The translations under genes were made by a program, and so were the position numbers. A DNA stretch of 64,000 bases from Kutzneria kofuensis (lineage in GTDB: Bacteria > Actinomycetota > Actinomycetes > Mycobacteriales > Pseudonocardiaceae). Where the stretch lies: assembly GCF_014203355.1 (NCBI RefSeq), contig NZ_JACHIR010000001.1, forward strand, positions 4,528,038 to 4,592,037, read 5' to 3'. The notes under the pieces were generated by a model. That model made no database searches and was not told where the DNA came from. It saw only the letters and a list, made by a program, of their open reading frames with translations. Of this stretch, positions 1-7,972 are shown piece by piece (position 1 is the stretch's first letter; each line of letters opens with the position of its first letter).

Positions 1-594
1 CGCCGTCACGCACGTGTTGCCCGGCGCCCGGCGGACGAACAGGCCGTGCTCGGTCACCAGCCAGCCGTCGGGCTGCGCCCGGCCCTCCGCGAACGGGCCG
101 CCGGCCTGCGGCCAGTCGAAACCCTGGGTGTGCAGCCAGCGCTGGTAGGCGTGCTGGACGACCGGCACCGGATCGCCGGCGCCCGAGACGCGATCCCGCA
201 CATGGGCCCGGATCAGGCCTTCCAACGTGAACAGCGTCATCTGGGTGTCGTCGGTGATGGTTCCGTCCGGCCCACCCGGCCCGAACCCGGTGACGCCCTG
301 CTCGCCGTGCTGCCGCCGGATCATGTCGATCGGCAGGAACTCGATCGACGCACCCAGCGCGTCGCCGACCGCCCCGGCGAGCACGCAGCCCAGCACCCGG
401 TCGGCCCAGCTCGGCGGCACCGGGAACTTGCGGCCGTTCTCGTCCAGGCCGATCGGGAAGTCGTGCCGGCCGGGGTCGGACGGCCGCAGCCGCTGCTCGA
501 CCGGCACGGCCAGGCTGTCCAGGTGGAACCGGGTGATCCGGTCGATGTGCTCCTGGCCGGTGCCGGGGGCCCACTCCCACTCGCTCATCGCCAT
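1..594 (-). CDS. ADP-ribosylglycohydrolase (ARH/DraG) family protein, C-terminus cut by window edge
   Basis: Reading the minus strand from the ATG at 594 gives 198 codons with no stop before the window edge, so the C-terminal part is missing. After about 70 residues of N-terminal extension comes the ARH signature GCVLAGAVGDALGASIEF, then GPGGPDGTITDDTQMTL. The TDDT residues are the metal-binding motif that begins the ARH catalytic fold. Family members remove ADP-ribose from proteins or small molecules using Mg ions. The start lies one base after the stop of the YbaB-ART gene, so the two are almost certainly co-translated. Function on the neighbour's modification product is inference. The second metal-binding motif lies outside the window. 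Confidence 0.9.
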   Translation of the reverse strand, partial: MAMSEWEWAPGTGQEHIDRITRFHLDSLAVPVEQRLRPSDPGRHDFPIGLDENGRKFPVPPSWADRVLGCVLAGAVGDALGASIEFLPIDMIRRQHGEQGVTGFGPGGPDGTITDDTQMTLFTLEGLIRAHVRDRVSGAGDPVPVVQHAYQRWLHTQGFDWPQAGGPFAEGRAQPDGWLVTEHGLFVRRAPGNTCVTA

Positions 595-595
595 G

Positions 596-1468
596 TCAGC
601 CCAGCTCCTCCAGCGCGATGTCCCAGCCCTTGATGCTCGGGTAGTACCGCTTCCCGGTGACGCGGAACCGCGCCCCCGGCCCGAACACCACCTCCCCGAA
701 CTGCTCGCCGTCCTCGGAGATCGCTCCGATCAGCTTGCCGCCGTGGCGGGCGTCGATGGTGTACCGGACCAGGCCGTCGCCGGTGTAGGCCGGATTGGCC
801 GAGGTGCTCAGGAAGGTCCGCTCGATGATCGTGTCGCCGAGCTGGTACTCGGCCGCGATGGCGGCCGCCCGCTCGGGATCGCGCACGCCCAGCACCCGGG
901 TCACGATCCCGGTGTACGACTGCAGCTTGCTCAGCGCACTCATGACGTGCTCGATCTGGCTGCCGCTGTCGGTCGCCTGATCGACGGCCGGCGGGGCCGG
1001 GTCCTGGATCGCCACCGGCACCGGAACGGGCTCCGGTTCCAGCACGGGCTCCGGGTCGAGGACGGGTTCCGGGGCGGCCGCCGCGATCTCCGGTTCGGCC
1101 GGGGTCGGCTGCTCCTCCGGCTCGACGGACTCGGCGGAATCCGCCTCGAGAACCGGCGCCGGGTCGTCGGAATGCTGCCGCGTCGCCTCGCGTACGGCAT
1201 GAGTCACGGCGTCGGCGAGGCTGGCCGGCGTGTGGTGCTCGAACGCGTCGCGGTCGAACGAGAGCTGCTGCAACCCGCCGACGCCGTCGACGACCACCGT
1301 CACCATCCGGTCCGGCGACTGCGCCATGCAGGTGCGCGCCCGCAGATCACGGTTGAGCTGCCGCGCATGGGCCAGCTGCTGCTGCGCGCTGGCGAGCAGC
1401 TGGCTCATCGAGTCCAACATCGCGGCGTTGCGCGCCAGCAGCTCCGCCATCTGCTCCGAATCGGTCAT
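596..1468 (-). CDS. YbaB-like N-terminal domain fused to an ADP-ribosyltransferase-like C-terminal domain
   Basis: A protein of 290 residues. Residues 1-98 are a helix followed by a strand segment typical of YbaB/EbfC nucleoid-associated proteins. Residues 100-170 form a Pro/Glu/Ala-rich linker. Residues 183-290 look like an R-S-E class ADP-ribosyltransferase: Arg in IVTRVLGV (R191), the FLSTS motif (S221-T222-S223), and GEVVFGPGARFRV, where E259 matches the second Glu of the usual ExE. The position two residues before E259 is Phe; E255 and Q256 sit further upstream, so the ExE motif is atypical and activity is unproven. The start was chosen for AGAGGGGCGAGG directly before ATG; the frame stays open upstream. 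It is the first gene of a two-gene operon with an ADP-ribosylglycohydrolase. Confidence 0.8.
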   Translation of the reverse strand: MTDSEQMAELLARNAAMLDSMSQLLASAQQQLAHARQLNRDLRARTCMAQSPDRMVTVVVDGVGGLQQLSFDRDAFEHHTPASLADAVTHAVREATRQHSDDPAPVLEADSAESVEPEEQPTPAEPEIAAAAPEPVLDPEPVLEPEPVPVPVAIQDPAPPAVDQATDSGSQIEHVMSALSKLQSYTGIVTRVLGVRDPERAAAIAAEYQLGDTIIERTFLSTSANPAYTGDGLVRYTIDARHGGKLIGAISEDGEQFGEVVFGPGARFRVTGKRYYPSIKGWDIALEELG

Positions 1469-1592
1469 CCTCGCCCCTCTGATCGGCAGACAGGACGGTA
1501 CCCAGCGCGGTCGCGAACCACAGCGAAGTTGACGTAACGACCGTTGCCACAGCGGGCTGATCTGCCCGAATCGGCCCCGTGACGTGCACCAC

Positions 1593-1636
1593 GACACCGA
1601 AGCCCCCGGAGCGTCGGCTCCGGGGGCTTCGGTGTC
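1593..1636 (-). terminator. Strong hairpin terminator after the L,D-transpeptidase gene
   Basis: A perfect 20-bp inverted repeat (arms 1593-1612 and 1617-1636) with loop GTCG. It starts 12 bases past the stop of the minus-strand transpeptidase gene and separates it from the YbaB-ART/ARH operon. There is no clear U-tract, as is usual for actinobacterial terminators. Confidence 0.8.
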
Positions 1637-1648
1637 AGCGAAGGAAGG

Positions 1649-2845
1649 TCAGCCGTGCAGCGCCGACTTGGCCAGCCACTGGTCCCAGGGGACGGTCCAG
1701 TCGTAGTAGTCGCCGTCCTTCGCGCCCAGCTGCTGCGTGGAGCCGGTGATCTCCACCGGGTCGCCGGGCAGCACCTCGTTGTAGACGACCTGCGCGTTGG
1801 CCGGCGAGAGGTTCGCGCAGCCGTGCGAGACGTTGGTGTTGCCCTGCGCCCAGATGCTGGGCGCGTAGCCGTGCACGAACTCGCCGTTGTTGGAGATCCG
1901 CACCGCCCACGGCACCACCACGTTCTCGTAGTGGTACTTCGGGTTGGTCATGGCGAAGGTCGCGCTCTTGGACATCACGATGTGCGTGCCGCTGTTGGTG
2001 ACCCGGCCCGGGTCGGAGTCCAGCCCGTAGCTGGCCGGGTAGTCGGCGATCTGGTTGCCGTCCTGGAAGACCTGCAGGCGGTGGGTCTGCGTGTTGCCGC
2101 GCAGGATCAGGCTGCGGCCGACGGTGAAGGACGTGGACATGTCCTCCGCGCCGAACGCCCCGCCGCCGAACGACGTGCCGTACAGCTTGGCCAGCAGCGT
2201 CACCTTGGTGTTGGCCGGCCAGTAGTCCTTGGTGCGGTAGTGCACAGTCTTGTCGTCGAGCCACGCCCACGAGCCGGTGGTCGGGTTGGACGTCTGCACG
2301 GTCAGCGCCCGCTCGACCGCCGCCTTGTCCTGGACCGGCGAGCTGAAGGTCAGCACGATCGGCTCGCCGACGCCCACGGTGTCGTTGTCGCCGACGTTGA
2401 TCTGCGCGCTGATCTGCCGCGCGGGGCGCAGCGTGTGGAACGAACCGCCCAGCGGCACCTGCTTGCCGTCGGAGCCGACGGCCGAACCGGACCACGTGTA
2501 GGTCCGGTCGTAGCCGAGCGACTCGGTCGCGGTCCAGTTGTGCTTGTCCGTCGACAGCAGGCCGGTGACCTCGCGGCCCTGGTCGTTGACGAGGTGCACG
2601 TCGGTGAGGGCGCCGTCGGCGACCGTGACCCGCACGGGGTCGGCCGGGGAGACGTTCTGCGCGGTGTCACCGGGGATCTGCGAGACCTTGGCCGGCTTGG
2701 AGACCGCCGCCGGCGAGACCTTCTCGGTCTGCGTCGGCTTGCTCGACTCCTGCGGGGCGGTCGACCCGCACGCGGCCAGGCCGAGGACGGTGGCGACCGC
2801 GCCTAACGCCATGACCCAGCGGGCCCCTCCAACCGATCGGCGCAC
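1649..2845 (-). CDS. L,D-transpeptidase lipoprotein (LdtMt2/LprQ type)
   Basis: A 398-residue protein. The N-terminus has a basic stretch, a hydrophobic helix and a lipobox LAAC, so it is a predicted lipoprotein. A low-complexity linker and Ig-like domains (about residues 80-220) follow, then the YkuD catalytic domain with HGYAPSIW and SHGCAN. C343 is the predicted nucleophile. These enzymes make 3-3 peptidoglycan cross-links and resist most penicillins. The GTG start at 2845 was chosen for AAGGGG seven bases upstream; an upstream in-frame ATG at 2929 lacks a ribosome site. A paralogue of nearly the same length lies at 43046-44230. It is transcribed alone and ends in a strong hairpin. Confidence 0.9.
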   Translation of the reverse strand: MRRSVGGARWVMALGAVATVLGLAACGSTAPQESSKPTQTEKVSPAAVSKPAKVSQIPGDTAQNVSPADPVRVTVADGALTDVHLVNDQGREVTGLLSTDKHNWTATESLGYDRTYTWSGSAVGSDGKQVPLGGSFHTLRPARQISAQINVGDNDTVGVGEPIVLTFSSPVQDKAAVERALTVQTSNPTTGSWAWLDDKTVHYRTKDYWPANTKVTLLAKLYGTSFGGGAFGAEDMSTSFTVGRSLILRGNTQTHRLQVFQDGNQIADYPASYGLDSDPGRVTNSGTHIVMSKSATFAMTNPKYHYENVVVPWAVRISNNGEFVHGYAPSIWAQGNTNVSHGCANLSPANAQVVYNEVLPGDPVEITGSTQQLGAKDGDYYDWTVPWDQWLAKSALHG

Positions 2846-3045
2846 GGCCAACCCCTTCCCCCGAAAGCCCCTCTTGTGTCCCTGCACCTCAATCGACGTC
2901 GCAGGTACAACCCACGTTGACCGCCGCAAACGTGATTCATGTCACACGACTGGGTGATGTTGTCGACCGGGTGCTTGAACGGTACCGCCGGACACCGCCG
3001 GGAACGTTCTCAATTCGATCAAGATGATCGGCGTGGGCGCAGGAC

Positions 3046-4719
3046 CTACTGCCCCGGCGAAATGCTGCCGGCCAGGATCTGTCCCAGGCCGCTCCTGGTC
3101 GCCACCACCATCAACCGGTCCCGCGGCACCAGCTGATGCTCCGGCGACGGCTGCCAGTCCAGGCGCTGCTCGGTCCGCCGCTGCAGGCCGATCACGCGGA
3201 CCTCGAACCGCTGCTCGACCTCACGGACGGTCAGGCGATCGAGGCCGGTTCCGTCGCCGACCGGCACCTCGGCGATCAGCAGCACCCGCCGGCCGACCGG
3301 GATCGTGCCGACGACCTGCCGTTCCACCATGGCGGCGGCGAAGGCCGGCGCCGCCAGGAAGGACACGCTCCGCGACACGTCGATGTTGAAGCGCCGCTCC
3401 ACCAGTCGCGCGAAGTCGTTGTCGAACAGGCGCAGGACCACCAGCAGGTCTTCGCGCACGGCACGAGCGGTGAGCGCCGCTTCGAGGTTGACGACGTCGT
3501 GCGAACTCAGCGTGACCAGCGCCCGGCTGGTGCCGATGTAGGCGGCCCGCAGCGTGTCGTCCCGGCTGGCGTCGCCGATGATCACCGGCAGGCCGAGCCG
3601 CTTGGCCAGCGGGATGCCGCGGGCGTTCTCGTTGCGGTCGATGCCGACGACCGGCACGCCCAGGTCGTGGAGCTGGGCGATGACCCGCACGCCGACCTGG
3701 CCCAGTCCGATGACCACGACGTGGTCGCGGAACGGGCCCTGCGGTCCGGCGGCGGCCGCCAGACGCGCGCTGACCACGGCGTCGAGGGCGACGGCCGTGA
3801 TGATCGGAATGATCGAGATGCCGACGATCGTCACCATCACCTGGGTGATCTTGTTGATCACCGGCAGGCTGTCCAGCGGCTGGGCCGCGCCGGCGACGTC
3901 CAACGCCGTCTCGTAGATGGCGTTCCACCAGGTGTAGCCGCCGAACGTGGCGAACATCGTGGTCCCGATGGCCAGCAGCACGAACAGCGACAGGGCGGCG
4001 ACGCCGACCTTGCGGTTGAACACCGAGCCGAAGTTGCGCCGGACCGCCGCCACCCACCGGCCGCGTTTGTGGCCCACCGCCCGCTCCACGCCCGAGCCGT
4101 TGGTGAAGGCCAGCACCAGGTCGCTCGAGTGCTCCTCCACCGGCAGCAGGTCCGCATTCGTATGGTCGGTGGTGTCGGCGAGGCCGCAGATGATCCGGTC
4201 CGCGTCGACCTCGTCGCGGCGCACCACATATAAGGTGCGGCCCGATACGCGGATGTGCGTCGGGCCCTCGCGGCCGAGGGCGGCCGCGACGAACGACGGG
4301 GCCGCCATCGCCGCGTCCGAGAGCACCGCGCAGTCCGCGAACAGGGTGCGGACCCGGTGCCCCAGGCTCATGTTGAACAGGCGCAGCACGAGCCGCAGGT
4401 CCGGGTTGATGTCCTGGGCCAGCAACGCGGCATGGATGTTGCCGGCGTCGTCCGAGCCCAGCACCGCCAGCGCCCGCGCGGTCGACACCTTCGCCTGCTG
4501 GAACGCGTTGTTGTCCGGCGCCGCCGCCTCGATCACCTTGACCCGGCTGAGCGCGGCGATCCGCGGCCCGTAGTTCTCCTGCTTCGACCGCAGGATGACG
4601 GTGACGTCCTCGTCGTACCGGTTGATCAGCTCGTCGACCAGGCGGAAGGCGAGCGGGGAGTCACCGCACACCACCAGATGACGACGCCGGTCGTTCCTGC
4701 GGAGCGGGAGCGTCGGCAC
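3046..4719 (-). CDS. Two-RCK (TrkA-N) membrane protein, potassium-channel-like
   Basis: A 557-residue protein. Residues 1-215 are an N-terminal TrkA-N/RCK domain (HLVVCGDSPLAFRLVDEL). Two membrane helices follow at about 235-260 and 290-320, with a pore-like loop between them. The second RCK domain (HVVVIGLGQVGVRVIAQL) runs from about 333 to the end, including a TrkA-C-like tail. The order RCK-membrane-RCK is unusual; most RCK channels carry RCK after the pore. The loop has no TVGYG filter, so K+ selectivity cannot be assumed. CASTOR/POLLUX-type channels also have a non-canonical filter. The ATG has no clear Shine-Dalgarno; a TACGAT hexamer lies four bases upstream. Confidence 0.75.
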   Translation of the reverse strand: MPTLPLRRNDRRRHLVVCGDSPLAFRLVDELINRYDEDVTVILRSKQENYGPRIAALSRVKVIEAAAPDNNAFQQAKVSTARALAVLGSDDAGNIHAALLAQDINPDLRLVLRLFNMSLGHRVRTLFADCAVLSDAAMAAPSFVAAALGREGPTHIRVSGRTLYVVRRDEVDADRIICGLADTTDHTNADLLPVEEHSSDLVLAFTNGSGVERAVGHKRGRWVAAVRRNFGSVFNRKVGVAALSLFVLLAIGTTMFATFGGYTWWNAIYETALDVAGAAQPLDSLPVINKITQVMVTIVGISIIPIITAVALDAVVSARLAAAAGPQGPFRDHVVVIGLGQVGVRVIAQLHDLGVPVVGIDRNENARGIPLAKRLGLPVIIGDASRDDTLRAAYIGTSRALVTLSSHDVVNLEAALTARAVREDLLVVLRLFDNDFARLVERRFNIDVSRSVSFLAAPAFAAAMVERQVVGTIPVGRRVLLIAEVPVGDGTGLDRLTVREVEQRFEVRVIGLQRRTEQRLDWQPSPEHQLVPRDRLMVVATRSGLGQILAGSISPGQ

Positions 4720-4865
4720 ATCTTGATCGTATGCGAGCGGCGCCGGCCGGAGGGCCGGGTTGGAACGGAAAGGCGAGCGGCGACTTGGGAGCGGGAGGCG
4801 TGCGGCGGGGCGGGCGGGAAAGGGGCCGCCGGCACGTCAGCCGTGGAGCGCGGGACCTTCGGCGG

Positions 4866-5183
4866 TCAGTAGCGCCCGTGCTGCTGGTTCTGGGACTCCC
4901 AGGCCAGCCGCTGCGTGATCCACTCCTGGGCCAGCGCCAGCGGGGAGGTCTGGTGGATGGCCGCGAGCTCGCGGAGCTGCTCGTTCGCGGTCAGCGACAG
5001 CCGCAGCTGGTAGACCTGCGCGTTGCCGAAGCGGCGGCCGGAGCCGGTGGTCTCGACGTCGCCCTCCGGGGCGAGCGCCGCCAGGTAGTTCTCCAGCTCG
5101 TGGTCCGGAGCGGCTTCCTGCTGCTCACGGGCCGGCTCGCGGTGTCTACCGTCTTTTTTCCGTCCAAGCGAGGGAAGAGGCAC
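4866..5183 (-). CDS. Hypothetical actinobacterial protein
   Basis: A 105-residue soluble protein with no signal or membrane segment. The N-terminus (PLPSLGRKKDGR) is basic; the C-terminal half (about residues 45-105) is predicted to be mainly helical, with AQVYQLRLSLTANEQLRELA and a Gln/Arg-rich tail. I do not recognise a family. The frame is open to a GTG at 5240; I prefer the GTG at 5183 because the sequence before it is unlike protein, but neither start has a convincing ribosome site. It lies 146 bases upstream of the RCK gene on the same strand. Confidence 0.55.
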   Translation of the reverse strand: MPLPSLGRKKDGRHREPAREQQEAAPDHELENYLAALAPEGDVETTGSGRRFGNAQVYQLRLSLTANEQLRELAAIHQTSPLALAQEWITQRLAWESQNQQHGRY

Positions 5184-6417
5184 GCCGAAGAGGATAACGG
5201 TTCGGTTGCGGGCGGGTGACGGGTGTGTCCGCCGCCACACCCGGCGGGCCTGGAGAGGCCCCCGCGCCAGGGGGAGGAACGCGGGGGCCGGAGGGGATCT
5301 CCACAGGCGCTGACCGGGGGTATGTCAGCAATGTTGATTGTGGCATGGGTCGTTCCCGCGTGCGAGGGTTTCGCTCCGGATTGATGCCCGAATTTCCCAC
5401 TTGAAAACCAAGTAGCCCGGGTCGGCCCCGATGATCATTGCTCGGCACGGCTGAGTGGGGCTGCTCCGGTCAGCGCTTGCGTCCGACGATGTTCGACCGC
5501 TAGGACCGGCGTTGAAACGGTGAAAGTGTGAAACCGTCCTGAGTGCACGGAGTGTGACCGCATCGGTCAGTGGTTACTCTTCGTCGCATTCGCGGGGTGT
5601 AGCGACTATGTGTAACTGGATTGGCCGGAGGCGTCCTGGCCTGCGGAGACGTGCACGATGATGCGTCTCGGTCCGGTCGTGTCGGATCTCGATACGTTGT
5701 TGTCTTCCCCGTGGCCACGTGATCGGGAGTGGAGCACTCCGTGCCCGCTGCCGTCCCGGGTCCGCCGTTCTTCCGCGCACCTCACAACCCGCTGGTTCTT
5801 GGTGAGCGTCGCCGCGTCGCGGCCATTGGCATTCGTCCAGCGGCTTCTTCCCGAAGGGGATGGGTCGGCTCGCAGACGTCCGGGCGGTCTTCCGAACTGT
5901 GGAAGGTTCCGGTTTCCGCAATGCGGACCATGGGGTTGACAACTCCCGGCGATCGCCCATTCAACGTTGTTTCGATCCGGCTTTGCGGCGGCCCGCGCCA
6001 CCCGGTGCCGCTGCGGTGGCGCGACCGACCGGCTCCTCCGCGTCGAGGACAACGGGTAGTCGGTGGCCGACGGCGCGCCTGCGTCGACACCACTGACAGA
6101 CGTGTGGTCGTCCGCCGCCGCCGGCCTGACTGGCCGGTGGGTGCCTCCCGGCCGGTACCAATGGGCAAGGTGATGTACCGGGCCACCATGGAGCGCGCAA
6201 GATCAACTACCCCTACCGGGTAGTCGTATGGTCCGCGCATCTCGGCCGCGAGCAGCGGGCTGGACCGGTGCAGAACCCGTTGCTGTTGATCAGTAATCGG
6301 CCCGGTGCATAACTCACGGTCACTCTCCGTCCGATGGGAATCACTCTCCGGGGGGCTGCAAGGCGCGGCACGGCTCGCTTAGCCTCGCCGCCGAGAGCCG
6401 AGTCGGGGAGGCACCAC
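5184..6417. other. 1.2 kb stretch with no supported gene
   Basis: The open frames here overlap each other on both strands, lack ribosome sites and have no recognisable protein features. Visible structure: a 10-bp GC-rich inverted repeat (5257-5266/5280-5289) and a TGACCG-CAT-CGGTCA palindrome at 5555-5569. Base composition looks less GC-skewed by codon position than in the flanking genes. It could hold an unrecognised RNA gene or a decayed gene. Confidence 0.5.
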
Positions 6418-6657
6418 ATGAGCGGATCCCTTGAAGTCCGGAAGTTCCTCTGGCAGCACGACGACTCGATGCCACGTGGCTCGGGCAACGTGCCGGCCCA
6501 GCGCAGCGACGAACCGTCCAAGATCTCGGCCGAACAGGTGCACCGCGCCCGTCTCGCGGTGGCCCGCGGCGCCCTGGACGTCGACGACTGCCGACAGCTG
6601 CTCGACATGCTCGGGCTCGCGCCGGGTGACGACGGCGTGCCGCCGGTGCGCCGCTGA
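6418..6657 (+). CDS. Small conserved hypothetical protein
   Basis: A 79-residue protein starting at an ATG seven bases after GGGGAGG. The sequence has a short charged N-terminus and a C-terminal helical segment (ISAEQVHRARLAVARGALDV followed by a DDCRQLLDMLGL stretch). No signal peptide, membrane helix or metal motif is visible. I cannot assign a function. It stands alone between a gene-free stretch and the tRNA cluster. Confidence 0.6.
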   Translation: MSGSLEVRKFLWQHDDSMPRGSGNVPAQRSDEPSKISAEQVHRARLAVARGALDVDDCRQLLDMLGLAPGDDGVPPVRR

Positions 6658-7216
6658 CGACAACAGGAACCGTCATCGACCGGACCGGTCGTCGGGACCA
6701 AGGGCGTTCGGGGCGCCGCCCGGCGGTCGGTCATCTTTCTCGGGCTTACGTGAGACTTCGTCGCCTCCGACTTTCGTGAGATCTCCTCGCGAGCCAATCG
6801 CCGTGAACCGGCCGGGCAATGCCGGCCAATGCTCGGCGTTGGCGACAACCGGACGTGCGCATGGTCCGTTCGGTCGATTGCGGACCAGAATTCGTCCGGC
6901 CATGAATGTGGGCCGGCGGACGCCGTGGGAAGAATCCGCGAAATTGTCGACGGCGATGCGCGGACCGGTCGGGAGCGGGTGTGGCGCAGCACACTTCAAC
7001 TGCTCCGGCGGCGTCCGGCCGCCGGTATGGGCTCTGATCAGGGCTTGATCGACCGGCTCGGCCGGCGGTGCGCGGTGAAAGCGCTGGTAGGGGCGTTCCG
7101 GGACCCCGGATTTGGAAGTTGCCCCCGACCCGTTCTATGCTACTCGTGCTTCCAGCGGACGGCCGTTGGAGGGCCCGGATGCCAAGGTCCCTCGTAGGAG
7201 GTCCAAGGAAGCCGGA
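6658..7216. other. Intergenic region upstream of the tRNA cluster
   Basis: No supported gene. Directly after the small gene, CGACCG-GAC-CGGTCG (about 6677-6691) can form a short hairpin that may end its transcript. The tRNA promoter lies near the right end. The long open frames are not backed by start sites. Confidence 0.5.
7112..7141 (+). promoter_or_regulatory. Probable promoter of the Glu-Asp-Phe tRNA cluster
   Basis: TTGGAA (7112-7117), 18 bases, then TATGCT (7136-7141), about 75 bases before the first tRNA. Both boxes resemble the housekeeping sigma consensus. Confidence 0.5.
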
Positions 7217-7289
7217 GTCCTCATCGTCTAGCGGCCTAGGACCCCGCCCTTTCAAGGCGGTAGCACGGGTTCGAATCCCGTTGGGGGCA
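7217..7289 (+). tRNA. tRNA-Glu (anticodon TTC)
   Basis: A 73-base cloverleaf. Acceptor GTCCTCA pairs with TGGGGGC (two G-U pairs); the anticodon stem-loop CCGCC-CTTTCAA-GGCGG gives TTC; the T-arm is ACGGG-TTCGAAT-CCCGT. CCA is not encoded. Confidence 0.95.
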
Positions 7290-7305
7290 CGAAACACAAC
7301 AGCAA

Positions 7306-7379
7306 GGCCCAGTGGCGCAGTTGGTTAGCGCGTCGCCCTGTCACGGCGAAGGTCGCGGGTTCAAGTCCCGTCTGGGTCG
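7306..7379 (+). tRNA. tRNA-Asp (anticodon GTC)
   Basis: A 74-base cloverleaf. Acceptor GGCCCAG pairs with CTGGGTC; the anticodon loop CTGTCAC gives GTC; the T-loop is TTCAAGT. It lies 16 bases after tRNA-Glu, in the usual actinobacterial order. Confidence 0.95.
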
Positions 7380-7410
7380 CAGGAGTACGATCGGGCTTCC
7401 GGTCTTCTCT

Positions 7411-7484
7411 GGCCAGGTAGCTCAGTTGGTACGAGCGACCGCCTGAAAAGCGGTAGGTCGGCGGTTCGACCCCGCCCCTGGCCA
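7411..7484 (+). tRNA. tRNA-Phe (anticodon GAA)
   Basis: A 74-base cloverleaf. Acceptor GGCCAGG pairs with CCTGGCC; the anticodon stem-loop ACCGC-CTGAAAA-GCGGT gives GAA; the T-arm is GGCGG-TTCGACC-CCGCC. Last tRNA of the cluster. Confidence 0.95.
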
Positions 7485-7601
7485 CTCGCTCGGAGGACGT
7501 CTGTCCACGGAAAGCGTGGACCATGTCGCTCGTCGTTTGTTCTGGGGGCCGACCCCCAGACCCCCGAGGCCGGGCTACGCCCGGCGAGCGCTCGAAGCTC
7601 G

Positions 7602-7640
7602 CAAAGGGCACGGAACATCTCTGATGTTCCGTGCCCTTTG
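7602..7640 (+). terminator. Hairpin terminator after the tRNA cluster
   Basis: A perfect 18-bp inverted repeat (7602-7619/7623-7640) with a 3-base loop, 118 bases after tRNA-Phe. Confidence 0.8.
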
Positions 7641-7972
7641 TGCTATTCGGGGTGTTCCCCGGCTAAACCCGTAACCGGCTACTCGTCCGGGTGGTGGATC
7701 GCCGTCAGGCCCACGGATCGGCGTCACGTTCGGTTCAACAAACGCCGTAACTTTCCCGTATCGACATCCCTAACGGGTTACTTGTCACTCAAGCGGGGGA
7801 TATTCGGTCATGCCGGTGGAACCGTTCGGCGGTGTACGCAATAACCTTGCTGCCGAATCGTCGTGGTCGAGGTTCGGATATCGTCCACGCCGACCCCGGC
7901 CCGCCCTTCGAGCACGGCCGTGGGTCATCGGTGGCTCTTCACGCCCCGAATCAGTTGATCTTGGGAGACGGG
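7641..7972. other. Leader region of the exopolysaccharide locus
   Basis: No gene is supported. The reading frame of the sugar transferase stays open back to 7832, but no ribosome site supports that start. The stretch should hold the promoter of the locus; I cannot place -10 and -35 boxes with confidence. Confidence 0.4.

Noticed and set aside
1655-2806. Long plus-strand open frame opposite the L,D-transpeptidase
   Set aside because: Low-complexity Arg/Val/Gly translation typical of the antisense of a GC-rich gene; the minus strand has a clear lipobox and catalytic motif.
5606-6240. Several overlapping frames of 80-160 codons in the gene-free stretch
   Set aside because: They overlap on both strands with no ribosome site and no recognisable protein pattern.
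6431-7048. 205-codon plus-strand frame upstream of the tRNAs
   Set aside because: It overlaps the small gene in another frame and continues into the intergenic region without any domain.
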